Positions 7,212-15,726 of a DNA stretch of 25,305 nt are shown here, piece after piece. The notes beneath the pieces were generated by a model. It saw only the letters and a list, made by a program, of their open reading frames with translations. It made no database searches and was not told the DNA's origin. The translations under genes and the position numbers were made by a program. Origin of the DNA: Candidatus Omnitrophota bacterium (lineage in GTDB: Bacteria; Omnitrophota; JAUWXU01); assembly GCA_030616145.1 (NCBI GenBank), contig JAUWXU010000001.1, forward strand, positions 1 through 25,305. Direction: 5' to 3'. How positions within the stretch are numbered: position 1 is the first letter of the stretch; each line of letters opens with the position of its first letter.

Positions 7212-7728
7212 AGTTAAAGTCAATCTTCTTTTATTTTGTATTTTGCAAATTGCACTTTACAATATTACCGGGTGCGGATATACTGCAGGGTCTTTGCTTC
7301 CTGAACGGATTAAGACGATCGCAATCCCTATCTTCAAGAATTCTATCTCTCCGGATTCTCTGGCCTATGAATATCATCCCGGCCTAGAGGCAGACATAAC
7401 CAGGCAAACAATCGATCGATTTCTCTTTGATGGAACGCTAAAGGTTATCGAAGACAAGGATGCCGACCTGGTTTTGCGTGCAGAGTTGATTGATTATATT
7501 AAGGATCCCCTGAGATATGCCCATGACTCAAAGACTGTGACTGAGTACAGGCTTAGCGTGGTAGTAAATGTCAGCTGTTATGATACCGCAGAAGGTGATT
7601 TTATGTGGAAGCAAAAGATTATCGGTAAGTGGAACTATTTTACTAGCGCCGAGGAACAGGCCGCCTTGGAACTAGCCATTGATGATTTAGCAAAAAATAT
7701 TGTTGACAGAACGATTAAGGACTGGTAA
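7195..7728 (+). CDS. lptE: LptE-family LPS-assembly lipoprotein
   Basis: A 177-residue lipoprotein. The signal peptide ends in the lipobox ITGC with Cys27. Right after it comes GYTAGSLLPERIKTIAIP, the recognisable LptE opening (GCGY..GSLLP..IKTIAVP). LptE plugs the LptD barrel in the outer membrane and helps deliver lipopolysaccharide to the surface, so this is direct evidence of an LPS-bearing outer membrane. The start ATG 7195 lies inside the end of the bamD-like gene; ATG 7201 is also possible. Co-transcription of a Bam-type and an Lpt-type gene fits an outer-membrane assembly unit. The central beta-sheet region diverges freely, as is usual for LptE. Confidence 0.87.
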   Translation: MRMIHRVKVNLLLFCILQIALYNITGCGYTAGSLLPERIKTIAIPIFKNSISPDSLAYEYHPGLEADITRQTIDRFLFDGTLKVIEDKDADLVLRAELIDYIKDPLRYAHDSKTVTEYRLSVVVNVSCYDTAEGDFMWKQKIIGKWNYFTSAEEQAALELAIDDLAKNIVDRTIKDW

Positions 7729-7738
7729 GAGTTAATCG

Positions 7739-7818
7739 CGGATTAGCACCGATTCAGATCCTAGATGGTAGAGGAGATGACGGAGTCCATTATTTATAAA
7801 ACAATCCGTGCTAATCCG
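7739..7818. repeat. Intergenic inverted repeat between lptE and holA
   Basis: 7739-7754 and 7803-7818 are reverse complements at 15 of 16 positions (core CGGATTAGCAC). The spacer is 48 nt. No T-run follows, so it is not an obvious terminator. AGCACGGATT, the complement of part of the right arm, recurs at 24049-24058 upstream of lysS, so this looks like a dispersed repeat. Confidence 0.75.
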
Positions 7819-7856
7819 TGAAAAAAGAGAATTAAAATTCGGCGAGGTAGTGTAAA

Positions 7857-8816
7857 ATGAAAAATATGCCGGTATATTTATTTGAAGGGAAAGAAGAATT
7901 TTTAAAAGAAGAGGCCCTGAGGAAATTCGAACGGGAATTTCTTAAAAATAACCCCACCGAACTTAACAGAACTCTGTTTTACGGAGATGATCTGGATATT
8001 TCCACCCTGGCCAGCGAACTTGAAGTTTTTCCAATGTTGTTTTCAAAAAGATTAATTATTATCAGACTCGCCGAGATGCTTTCTTTGTCTGTCCAGGAAT
8101 TTCTCGTTTCTTATATCAATAAGCCTTCTCCCACGACCTGCCTGGTTCTGGAAGCAGAAACCCTGAATAAGCAGAAAAAATTATATAAGGCCATATCGAA
8201 ATCTGGCAGGATAATCGTCTTTAAGAGATATTATGACAACCAGGTAAATAAATGGATTTCCCAAAGGGTAGGGTTTTATGACAAGAAGATTTTACCGGAG
8301 GCAACGGAGCTGTTGAAGGAAAATGTGGGAAACAATCTTAGATTGTTAGACGAAGCAATAAAAAAGACGGTCTTATATGTAGGAGAGAAAAAGGTTATCG
8401 GCATTGAGGATGTTGAGGAAATGGTCGGGGTAAGCCATATCGGTACAGTCTTTGATTTAATCAGCGCTATCCGGCGAAGACAGATAAATGATAGTTTAAA
8501 AATATTGCAGGAGTTAATCAAAGAAGGCAAGGAGACCTGCCATGGTATTATAGCCTTACTTTTCTGGCAATTAAAAAGGATGAGCAAGGCCAAAAAATTA
8601 TTAGGGCAAAGACTCTCTCCTAAAGAGATAGGCGGACAGTTAAATATTCATAACTTTTTTATTGAGCAATTCATAAATGAAGTGAAGGACTTTTCCCCGG
8701 AGAAATTCAAAAACAGTTTCGAATTTTTATTAGCAGCCGATACCGAAATAAAAACAGGGATCCGCCGTCCCGAGATAACTTTGGAATTGCTGATAGTTAG
8801 ACTATGCAGTCTTTAG
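7857..8816 (+). CDS. holA: DNA polymerase III delta subunit
   Basis: A 319-residue clamp-loader subunit that opens the beta sliding clamp during replication. The opening MPVYLFEGKEEFLKEEALRKFE and the TLASELEVFPMLFSKRLIIIR block match the HolA N-terminal domain. The middle (FDLISAIRRRQINDSLKILQELI) and C-terminal helical domain (FLLAADTEIKTGIRRPEITLELLIVRL) also match. Length is normal for the family. GAGG at about 7843 supports the start at ATG 7857; ATG 7866 is an alternative. The last 15 nt overlap the 3' end of rpsT on the other strand. holA next to rpsT is a common bacterial pairing, which strengthens both calls. Confidence 0.93.
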   Translation: MKNMPVYLFEGKEEFLKEEALRKFEREFLKNNPTELNRTLFYGDDLDISTLASELEVFPMLFSKRLIIIRLAEMLSLSVQEFLVSYINKPSPTTCLVLEAETLNKQKKLYKAISKSGRIIVFKRYYDNQVNKWISQRVGFYDKKILPEATELLKENVGNNLRLLDEAIKKTVLYVGEKKVIGIEDVEEMVGVSHIGTVFDLISAIRRRQINDSLKILQELIKEGKETCHGIIALLFWQLKRMSKAKKLLGQRLSPKEIGGQLNIHNFFIEQFINEVKDFSPEKFKNSFEFLLAADTEIKTGIRRPEITLELLIVRLCSL

Positions 8817-9071
8817 CTTGTTTAATTTCTTAGTCAGGCGGGATTTTTTGCGGGAAGCCCTTTTTTTGTGGATTGCGCCTTTGGATGCTGCTATATCCAG
8901 TTTTACCATAGCCTGTTGAATTAATTCTTTTGCCTGGTCGGCCTTATTTGATGAAATAAGGCCGTCAAGTTTTTTAAGGACAGTTTTTAGTTCGGATTGA
9001 ATAGCCAGATTTCTGGCATGTTTTTTTTGGGAGGTTCTTATCCGCTTAACTGCTGATTTGTGTACAGGCAT
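8802..9071 (-). CDS. rpsT: 30S ribosomal protein S20
   Basis: An 89-residue basic protein of the small ribosomal subunit that binds 16S rRNA. MPVHKSAVKRIRTSQKKHAR and the C-terminal KGAIHKKRASRKKSRL are S20 signatures. I start at the ATG whose complement is 9069-9071; a TTG sits one codon upstream at 9074. AGGAG lies 8 nt ahead of the ATG, which favours it. It is the only minus-strand gene in the window and has its own strong promoter. Its stop lies 15 nt inside holA, with no terminator between the convergent genes, so the two transcripts overlap. Confidence 0.97.
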   Translation of the reverse strand: MPVHKSAVKRIRTSQKKHARNLAIQSELKTVLKKLDGLISSNKADQAKELIQQAMVKLDIAASKGAIHKKRASRKKSRLTKKLNKLKTA

Positions 9072-9102
9072 CAAGTATGCTCCTTTTTAAAAACTTGGAA
9101 AG

Positions 9103-9131
9103 ATAATAACACAGAATTAATTATCTGTCAA
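9103..9131 (-). promoter_or_regulatory. rpsT promoter
   Basis: On the minus strand: TTGACA (complement of 9126-9131), 17 bp, TATTAT (complement of 9103-9108). The -35 is perfect, the -10 matches five of six, and spacing is ideal. The leader to the rpsT ATG would be about 25 nt. Confidence 0.75.
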
Positions 9132-9156
9132 GACGCCAATTGTTACGGTCAGCGGG

Positions 9157-9168
9157 TAATTGGTTAGC
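9157..9168. repeat. Short repeat shared with the secA-dtd spacer
   Basis: TAATTGGTTAGC is found in reverse complement at 20296-20307. Both copies lie in intergenic DNA. Nearby 9202-9220 is a second phrase-like stretch with GGTCTGT twice in a row before murJ. No other feature is seen in this spacer apart from the rpsT promoter. Confidence 0.5.
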
Positions 9169-9226
9169 CGGTTAAGATTTAAAGATTTATTTTTATTGTT
9201 TGGTCTGTGGTCTGTAGTCTTTTGAT

Positions 9227-10789
9227 ATGTCGGAAGAAAGAGCATTAGCAAAGTCATTTGGAATAATAAGTTCATCAACCTTCCTCAGCCGTATCCTGGG
9301 GCTTTCCCGGGATATCTTCAGCGCCAGTCTATTCGGGGCCAGCTTGGTATGGGATGCCTTTTTAATTGCCTTTATGATCCCCAATTTACTCCGGCGCCTG
9401 TTAGGAGAAGGGGCGTTGACCAGTTCTTTCGTCCCTGTTTTTACTGAATATCTAGAGAAGAAATCAAAAAAAGAGGCCTGGCAGCTGGTCTCTGTCGTAT
9501 TCAGCGTTTTACTGGTTGTTTTAGCTCTGATAGTATTGTTGGGGATATGGATAATTAGCCTGCTTCTGAATAATTTTTCCTTCTCCATCAAGATTGCCTT
9601 AATCTTGCATCTTACCAGAATAATGCTGCCTTACATATTCTTTATTTCGCTCGTTGCCCTTTCAATGGGGATATTGAACTCTTTCAAGCACTTTGCCATT
9701 CCTTCTCTATCTCCGATAATCCTGAATATATGCTGGATTGTTGCCCTATTTTTTATCTGTCCCCGATTTGGCCAGGAGCTGGACCAGAGGATATTCGGTC
9801 TGGCCTTGGGTATTCTGCTTGGAGGAATGGTTCAATTGCTGGTTCAAATCCCGATATTGGTCAAAAAGGGTTTCAATCGTTCTAACATAAGGTTTAATCT
9901 TGACCTGAACCACCCCGGCCTAAGACGGATTGGCCGTCTGATGGCCCCGGCGGTTTTAGGTTTGGCTGTTGTCCAGATAAATATATTCGTTGATATTATC
10001 TTGGGATTAATATTGGGCAATGGCGCGGTATCGGCGCTTTATTATGGCAATCGGTTAATGCAGTTTCCGCTAGGTGTTTTTGCCATAGCCATGGGCACAG
10101 TGGTTTTACCGACGATGTCCTCCCATGTAGCGCGAAATAATATACCCCGGTTAAAACAGACGCTTTCGATGGCCCTACGGATGGTCTTTTTTATTACCAT
10201 TCCGGCGGCTATTGGATTAATGGTTCTTCGTTTTCCAATTATCAGGGTCCTGTTTCAGCGTGGCCAGTTTAGCAGTTTATCTACTAATAAGGCAGCTACC
10301 ACCCTGCTTTTTTATTCAATAGGCCTATTTTCTTATGCCGGTGTGAGAATCATTGTCCCTTGTTTTTATTCGCTCCAGGATACTATTACACCCGTTAAGA
10401 TCGGCGCCATAGCCTTAGTGAGTAACATTGTCCTTAATCTGATCTTGATGTGGCCGCTGAGGGAAGGAGGACTTGCCCTGGCCACGGCAATTTCCAGTAT
10501 GATTAATTTTTGTATTCTCTTTTTGATTTTGAGAAAGAGGATTGGCAATTTAGACGGCAAAAGGATTATTTCTTCATTCAGCCGCATACTTTTATCGGCA
10601 TCTCTGATGGGCCTGTTTTGCTGGTCAATCTCCGGAGCAGTATTATCTTATCCGGCAAGCCTATTGCATCAGGTATTGAATATCTTTATTCTGATATTAG
10701 GCGGGGTATTTATGTTTTTTGCTGTCTCTTTTATCTTGCGGGTTGAGGAACTCAAGGTGGTATCCAGATGGATATTGGGAAGAAAATAA
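9227..10789 (+). CDS. murJ: Lipid II flippase MurJ
   Basis: A 520-residue inner-membrane protein of the MOP/MVF family with about 14 hydrophobic helices. It moves the peptidoglycan precursor lipid II across the membrane. The N-terminal blocks SFGIISSSTFLSRILGLSRD and IPNLLRRLLGEGALTSSFVP are hallmarks of MurJ. The TM7 region (GNRLMQFPLGVFAIAMGTVVLPTMS) and VLFQRGQF also match. It is divergent from rpsT across a 155-nt spacer that includes short repeats. No clear Shine-Dalgarno precedes the ATG, and no convincing promoter was found. Its last 22 nt overlap uvrC. Confidence 0.96.
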   Translation: MSEERALAKSFGIISSSTFLSRILGLSRDIFSASLFGASLVWDAFLIAFMIPNLLRRLLGEGALTSSFVPVFTEYLEKKSKKEAWQLVSVVFSVLLVVLALIVLLGIWIISLLLNNFSFSIKIALILHLTRIMLPYIFFISLVALSMGILNSFKHFAIPSLSPIILNICWIVALFFICPRFGQELDQRIFGLALGILLGGMVQLLVQIPILVKKGFNRSNIRFNLDLNHPGLRRIGRLMAPAVLGLAVVQINIFVDIILGLILGNGAVSALYYGNRLMQFPLGVFAIAMGTVVLPTMSSHVARNNIPRLKQTLSMALRMVFFITIPAAIGLMVLRFPIIRVLFQRGQFSSLSTNKAATTLLFYSIGLFSYAGVRIIVPCFYSLQDTITPVKIGAIALVSNIVLNLILMWPLREGGLALATAISSMINFCILFLILRKRIGNLDGKRIISSFSRILLSASLMGLFCWSISGAVLSYPASLLHQVLNIFILILGGVFMFFAVSFILRVEELKVVSRWILGRK

Positions 10790-12177
10790 GCATTTTACCA
10801 AACAAGCCTGGTGTCTATTTGATGAAGGATAGACTCTCCAGGATTATTTATGTCGGCAAGGCCTCGAAATTGAAGGCCAGGGTTGCAGCTTACTTTCGTT
10901 CGGGTAAAAAATTTTCCTTTCAAAAACAGACCCTGATAGATTCCATAACGGACTTGGACTATATAGTTACCGGCACCGAAGTTGATGCCCTATTATTAGA
11001 GGCCAACCTGATTAAACAGCATCAGCCGAAATACAATGTTAGTTTGAAAGATGACAAGTCCTACCCCCACCTGAAATTGACTAGTAATGAGGACTTTCCG
11101 CGTCTGTTCATTACCCGCAAAAAGAAAGAGGATGGTGCTACATATTACGGTCCTTATACTGATGTCAAGCTCCTCAGAGAGGCCCTAGCCCTGATGAGAA
11201 AGATTTTTCCGTTAAGGAAGTGCAGGTCTTTTCCCAAAAAACCGTGCCTTGATTATCATCTTGGACAATGTCTGGCCCCCTGTATTGGCAGGGTGAACGT
11301 TGCTTTTTACAATCAGATAGTGAAGGAACTTATCTTATTTTTAGAAGGAAAGAGTCAGAGATTGATTGATGAACTGGCCTCAAGAATGAACGATGCTTCG
11401 GGTAAGAGGGATTTTGAAGAAGCAGCCAGGATTAGAGACAGGATCGAGGCTTTATTGAGGATAGTAAGGAAAAGTCCAACCTCTGCATCGGGCAGTTATT
11501 TGGAAGAATTAAAGGTCGTTTTGGGACTGTCTATCCTGCCCCGTCGGATTTTTGCCTATGATATCTCTGATATCCAGGGGGCCCTGGCCTGCGGGGTAAA
11601 AGTTAGCTTTTGGATGGGGAAGCTGGATAAATCTGGTTACCGGAGGTTCAGAATAAAGGGGGCCGACAAGATAGACGATTACAAAATGATGAAGGAGACT
11701 ATCAGCCGTAGTTTCAAAGAGTTACTTAAAAGAAAGGAACCCCTGCCGGATTTGCTAATAATTGACGGCGGCAAGGGACATGTTCGGGCGGTGCAGGAAG
11801 AAATGGATTCTTTGGGGTTGGGTAATATTCCAGTTGTCGGAATAGCCAAAAAATTTGAACAAATATTCTTTCCTCTAAAAAACGATCCTCTCATTTTACC
11901 ACCTGATTCTAGGTCGCTGAAATTAATTCAGAGAATCAGAGATGAGGCCCACCGTTTTGCCTTGCAATACCATCTTACCCTGCGCAGGAAAGGCGTTAGC
12001 AAATCAGCACTTGATCAGATAAAAGGGGTTGGGCCTTTGCGTAAGAGAGAATTAATAAACTATTTCGGTTCGGTAGATAAAATCAAACGTGCCCGGATAC
12101 AGGGCCTTCTCAGGGTGGATAAGATTGACAGAAAAACCGCTGAGAGTATAGTGGAGTACTTCAGGAAACATAGATAA
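10768..12177 (+). CDS. uvrC: Excinuclease ABC subunit C (short form)
   Basis: Nucleotide-excision repair nuclease that makes the two incisions around a lesion. Domains in order: GIY-YIG nuclease (GVYLMKD...IIYVGKASKLKARV, residues 15-45), the cysteine-bearing segment CLDYHLGQCLAPC, a UVR motif (RDFEEAARIRDRIEALLRI, about 212-232), an RNase H-like nuclease (AYDISDIQG near 264; LLIIDGGKGH near 331) and tandem helix-hairpin-helix at the end. At 469 residues it is about 100-150 shorter than usual. The missing part lies between UVR and the RNase H domain, where only about 30 residues remain. Catalytic aspartates are kept, so it may be active. It starts inside the end of murJ. Confidence 0.95.
   Translation: MDIGKKISILPNKPGVYLMKDRLSRIIYVGKASKLKARVAAYFRSGKKFSFQKQTLIDSITDLDYIVTGTEVDALLLEANLIKQHQPKYNVSLKDDKSYPHLKLTSNEDFPRLFITRKKKEDGATYYGPYTDVKLLREALALMRKIFPLRKCRSFPKKPCLDYHLGQCLAPCIGRVNVAFYNQIVKELILFLEGKSQRLIDELASRMNDASGKRDFEEAARIRDRIEALLRIVRKSPTSASGSYLEELKVVLGLSILPRRIFAYDISDIQGALACGVKVSFWMGKLDKSGYRRFRIKGADKIDDYKMMKETISRSFKELLKRKEPLPDLLIIDGGKGHVRAVQEEMDSLGLGNIPVVGIAKKFEQIFFPLKNDPLILPPDSRSLKLIQRIRDEAHRFALQYHLTLRRKGVSKSALDQIKGVGPLRKRELINYFGSVDKIKRARIQGLLRVDKIDRKTAESIVEYFRKHR
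12125..12152 (+). promoter_or_regulatory. Candidate sigma-70-type promoter in the uvrC 3' end
   Basis: TTGACA (12125-12130), 16 bp, TATAGT (12147-12152). It would start near 12159, giving a leader of about 300 nt before the TMTC-like gene, or serving something inside the spacer. It is coding DNA, so chance is possible, but the match is good. Confidence 0.4.
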
Positions 12178-12459
12178 AAGATGTTTAAATTACAATACCA
12201 AATGACCAAAATTACCCCGTAGCAGAAGGGGTGTTTAATTCAAACCTTCAATTGCCAATGTATGACAGTCTAAAGGAAAAAGAAATAACCCTTATCGCCT
12301 CTACTCCAAACAAGATCTTTCCTGTTACTTGCTGAATGTCAAAGTTGGGAAGATGGAATCTAAAGAAAAATTTAGGTCTGCTGAAAGGTAATTGGTATTA
12401 TATCTCTGAAACACAAAGTAACGGCTAGATTGCGAAAAAGAAGAAAACATTAAGTAAAA
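12178..12459. other. 282-nt spacer without a recognised gene
   Basis: There is a weak hairpin ACCCC/GGGGT (12214-12218 with 12228-12232) followed by GTTT, which is a poor terminator. Two tiny ATG-led frames exist: 25 codons from 12259 and 30 codons from 12336. I recognise neither, and neither has a clear ribosome-binding site. It may be decayed coding DNA or the leader of the next gene. Confidence 0.4.
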
Positions 12460-14439
12460 ATGACCAAATCTCAAAAGACTAATATTGCTGCGATCATCTT
12501 AATCGCTCTTTTAGGTCTTGCTGTATATGCTAACTCTTTAGGCAATGGTTTTGTTTATGATGATGAGTTTGTAATAGAGAATAAACCCTTTTTAAGCTCC
12601 TGGAGTAACCTGCGTTATTTTTTTAGTCCCCGTTACTTTGCTGACTCTGGTGAAACTACCCACCGTCCTTTGGTTACCTTAACCTATTTTCTTGATTATA
12701 GCTTAGGAGGCCCTAACCCCTTTGCCTATCATCTGAATAATATTATCTTCCATATATTAAGTGGTATCTTATGTTACTGTTTTCTTCTTTATCTTATCCC
12801 GGCATTAGATAAAAAACTTCCCCCCAAAAGCTTGGCCCTTTTAGCTACGCTTTTATTCATTTGCCATCCCATCCAGACAGAGGCAGTCGATGGTATTGCC
12901 TTTCGGGAGGATATATTAGCTGCCCTTTTCTGTTTTGCCTCGCTTTTTTTCTATTTAAAGACCAAACTCATTTCAGGGAGAAAGAAACTTCCTTTCTACA
13001 TTCTTTCAGTCCTTTGTTATTTCTTTGCCCTTTTGAGTAAAGAATCAGCCCTTCCTTTAATCCTGATTATCTTGCTGATCGACCTATGTTATCAAAAGGA
13101 TACCCAGAGGATAAGGGACCCAGCTTATCCCTTTTTCATCAAATTTGTCCATTATTTCGGTTATATAGGAATAATCTGTCTTTACCTGTTTATTCGCTTC
13201 ATTTGGATGGTTTATCCTCTAGCACCCTTGGGTGCCGGTAAGGGAGTGGGTTATCTTGGTGGCAGCCTTTATACCGCCCTTCTTACTACCAGCCGCATCT
13301 TTGTATCCTATTTAGGCCTATTCCTTTTCCCCTTAAGACTCACTGTTGACCATTTTTCTAAATATATTCTTGACCCTTCTTATTCTTTTTTAGAACCCAG
13401 GGTCTTATTTAGCCTGCTCATCTTAGGTTTAATATTTGTCTTTATTATCCGTAGTTTTCGTTATCAGAAGATTCTTGCTTTTTCTGGGCTGTGGATTTTC
13501 ATATTCCTTCTGCCAGTCAGTAATATTTTACCTCTGAATCAGGCTATGGCTGAGCGCTACCTTTACCTTCCCTCTATAGGATTTTGTCTTTTTTTAGCTT
13601 TAGTGTTGGTTAGATTCTTTTATCTTAGCCCTAACAGATTTATGAGAAATACAGCCATTGTATCAATCATCCTCATTCTATTTCTTTATTCTCTTCGCAC
13701 CATAACCCGTAACCGTGATTGGAAGGATTCCTTTGTCCTTTGGTCAAATACAATTGAAACCTCTCCGAATAGCTGGAAGGCCCATAATAATCTTGGTATT
13801 GCATACGCCGCTATCGGCAAGACCGGGGAAGCAATAGCCTTATATAACAGAGCTATAGAGATCAATCCAGAAGAGGTTACAGGGGTGGTTACAGAGGTAT
13901 ATAGTAATCTTGGTGCTGCATACGCCGCTATCGGCAAGCATGACCAAGCAATAGCCTCATATAACAGAGCAATAGAAATCAATCCAGACTATGCGGAAGC
14001 ATATTATAACCTTGGTAACACATACAACACTATCGGCAAGACTGAACAAGCAATAGCCTCATATAACAGAGCAATAGAGATTGATTCAAGGTTTGCAGAA
14101 GCATATTATAACCTTGGTACTACATACACCGCTGTCGGCAAGACTGAACAAGCAATAGCCTCATATGACAGGGCAATAGAGATCGATCCAGATTATGCAG
14201 AAGCATATTATAACCTTGGTAAGACATACAGTGCTATCAGCAAGGTCGAGGAAGCAATAGCCTCATATAACAGAGCAATAAAGATCGATCCAAACTATGC
14301 AAAGGCCCATATTAATTTAGCGGTTACTTATTATGATGAAAAGCAGTATAGTTTAGCTATTCATCATTGTGATCGAGCAGTTGAGCTTGGTCACAGGGTG
14401 CATCCTGAATTCTTAAAAGCCCTCGAGCCGTTTCGGTAA
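12460..14439 (+). CDS. TMTC-like multi-spanning membrane protein with C-terminal TPRs
   Basis: A 659-residue protein. Residues 1 to about 425 hold about twelve hydrophobic helices. The first external loop has YDDEF and later THRPL, and a HPIQTEAV block follows, as in bacterial relatives of TMTC/PMT GT-C glycosyltransferases. In that group an acidic pair in the first loop binds a lipid-linked sugar. Residues about 438-645 form at least six TPRs (for example YYNLGNTYNTIGKTEQAIASYNRAIEI), which would bind a protein partner. The likely role is transfer of a sugar to proteins at the cell envelope, but activity is inferred. A terminator-like hairpin covers its end. The next gene is a GT9 glycosyltransferase. 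Confidence 0.75.
   Translation: MTKSQKTNIAAIILIALLGLAVYANSLGNGFVYDDEFVIENKPFLSSWSNLRYFFSPRYFADSGETTHRPLVTLTYFLDYSLGGPNPFAYHLNNIIFHILSGILCYCFLLYLIPALDKKLPPKSLALLATLLFICHPIQTEAVDGIAFREDILAALFCFASLFFYLKTKLISGRKKLPFYILSVLCYFFALLSKESALPLILIILLIDLCYQKDTQRIRDPAYPFFIKFVHYFGYIGIICLYLFIRFIWMVYPLAPLGAGKGVGYLGGSLYTALLTTSRIFVSYLGLFLFPLRLTVDHFSKYILDPSYSFLEPRVLFSLLILGLIFVFIIRSFRYQKILAFSGLWIFIFLLPVSNILPLNQAMAERYLYLPSIGFCLFLALVLVRFFYLSPNRFMRNTAIVSIILILFLYSLRTITRNRDWKDSFVLWSNTIETSPNSWKAHNNLGIAYAAIGKTGEAIALYNRAIEINPEEVTGVVTEVYSNLGAAYAAIGKHDQAIASYNRAIEINPDYAEAYYNLGNTYNTIGKTEQAIASYNRAIEIDSRFAEAYYNLGTTYTAVGKTEQAIASYDRAIEIDPDYAEAYYNLGKTYSAISKVEEAIASYNRAIKIDPNYAKAHINLAVTYYDEKQYSLAIHHCDRAVELGHRVHPEFLKALEPFR
13897..14304 (+). 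repeat. Four 102-bp tandem units encoding TPRs
   Basis: Each unit encodes one 34-residue TPR. The string GCATATTATAACCTTGGT recurs at 13999, 14101 and 14203, exactly 102 bp apart. The unit from 13897 is a near match, and those before and after it are more diverged. Identity at DNA level implies recent amplification or gene conversion within the gene. Confidence 0.9.
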
Positions 14440-14469
14440 AAGAGGTTTAGAGTCCCTTCCGGGCTTTTT
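14415..14469 (+). terminator. Possible intrinsic terminator after the TMTC-like gene
   Basis: AAAAGCCC (14415-14422) pairs perfectly with GGGCTTTT (14461-14468). Nested inside are CCTC/GAGG (14421-14424 with 14442-14445) and CCG/CGG (14428-14430 with 14434-14436). A T-run follows directly (14465-14469). A smaller alternative stem is AGTCCC TTCC GGGCT followed by TTTT. The stem overlaps the last codons of the gene. Confidence 0.45.
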
Positions 14470-14508
14470 GTGTTTACGGATTTTAGCGCATTTACAATGG
14501 AGTATTAA

Positions 14509-15726
14509 ATGAGACCCTATTTCGCAATAAAGCTTGATTATTGGATAGGGAGACCGCTTTGTTTTTCTCTTTCCGTGGTTGATAAAATCAAGACAGTTTT
14601 TATTAGAAGGAGAGAAGAATTCCTTTCTCAAAAGATAATGTTTGTAGAACTTTCTGAGATGGGGGCAGTCATATTAGGATACTCGGCGATAAAAAAGGCA
14701 CAACAGCTCTATCCGGATTCTAAAATCTATTTTTTGATTTTTAAGGAAAATGCTGAAAGTGTTCATATGTTGAATATTTTTTCTAAAGAAAATGTCTTTA
14801 CTATTAGAAGTAAAAATTTGTGGGTTTTGTTTATAGATACAATCAGGGTTTTAAGAAAGATGCGCAGGGAAAAAATAGATGCGGTGATAGATATGGAATT
14901 GTTTTCAAGGTTCAGTTCTGTCTTAAGTTATTTGAGCGGAGCAAAGACAAGAGTGGGCTTTTATAAATTTTCTCTGGAGGGTCTTTACAGGGGAAATCTT
15001 TATACCCACAGGGTTATGTACAATGCTTATATGCATATAAGCAAGAACTTCCTTGCCCTCATTCATTCGCTTAAATCTTCCCACAAAGATATGCCCTTTT
15101 TTGATTTGTCCTTAATCGAAGCTAAGACAGAGGTACCCAAGATAAAAATTGATAATTCTGGAGAAGAAAATATATGGAAAAGAATTAAAGAAAATAATAG
15201 ATCTGTCAGAAAAGACAATAAACTTGTGATTTTAAATCTGGGATTGGGGGAATATTTACCTTTACGGAGATGGCCGTTAGAGAATTATATAAAATTAGCA
15301 GATAATTTAGTTCGAGATGCAAATATTTTTGTTATCCTGATCAGTCTTAAATTTGAATCTAAAGAAGTTTTAAAGAAATTATTAGATTCCCCTTGCTGCA
15401 TAAATCTTATCGGAAACTTAAATCTTGGAGAGTTAATAGATTTGTTTAACGTATCTGATCTTCTTATAACTCATGATAGTGGGGCAGGAAACATCGCTTC
15501 AGTTACAAATATTAATCTAATCAGCCTTTTTGGCCCGGAAACACCCCTTTTATACGAGCCCATAGTCGCAAATAAGACGGTTATTTATAAAAATTTGATA
15601 TGCAGCCCTTGTTTCTCTGCTTATAATCATAGACAGTCACTATGCAAAAATAATTTATGCCTTAAGAATATAACCGTTGATGAGGTCTATAAAGCCGCAA
15701 GGAGATACTTGTATAAAAATGAATAA
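14509..15726 (+). CDS. Glycosyltransferase family 9 (heptosyltransferase-like)
   Basis: A 405-residue protein. The N-terminal lead (residues 1-40, with LDYWIGRPLCFSLSVVDKI) precedes a GT-B fold starting at KIMFVELSEMGAVILGY. The second half has the GT9 nucleotide-sugar signature THDSGAGNIASVTNINLISL followed by FGPETP. LPS heptosyltransferases such as WaaF/WaaC belong to this family and add core sugars at the cytoplasmic face of the inner membrane. The sugar and acceptor cannot be told from sequence. A cysteine-rich stretch near the end (CSPCFSAY...CKNNLCL) is common in this family. Its end overlaps a broken radical SAM gene by 8 nt, suggesting the two once formed an operon. Confidence 0.85.
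   Translation: MRPYFAIKLDYWIGRPLCFSLSVVDKIKTVFIRRREEFLSQKIMFVELSEMGAVILGYSAIKKAQQLYPDSKIYFLIFKENAESVHMLNIFSKENVFTIRSKNLWVLFIDTIRVLRKMRREKIDAVIDMELFSRFSSVLSYLSGAKTRVGFYKFSLEGLYRGNLYTHRVMYNAYMHISKNFLALIHSLKSSHKDMPFFDLSLIEAKTEVPKIKIDNSGEENIWKRIKENNRSVRKDNKLVILNLGLGEYLPLRRWPLENYIKLADNLVRDANIFVILISLKFESKEVLKKLLDSPCCINLIGNLNLGELIDLFNVSDLLITHDSGAGNIASVTNINLISLFGPETPLLYEPIVANKTVIYKNLICSPCFSAYNHRQSLCKNNLCLKNITVDEVYKAARRYLYKNE

Noticed and set aside
9193..9591. 132-codon minus-strand frame
   Set aside because: Antisense to the start of murJ, with no recognisable motif.
12214..12232. Terminator after uvrC
   Set aside because: The stem is only five base pairs and only GTTT follows; too weak to call.
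12178..12459. tRNA or structured RNA in the largest spacer
   Set aside because: I could not find a cloverleaf or a T-loop signature. It is left as an unexplained spacer.
13897..14304. CRISPR array
   Set aside because: The periodic units are 102-bp coding repeats of TPRs in one open frame, without spacers.
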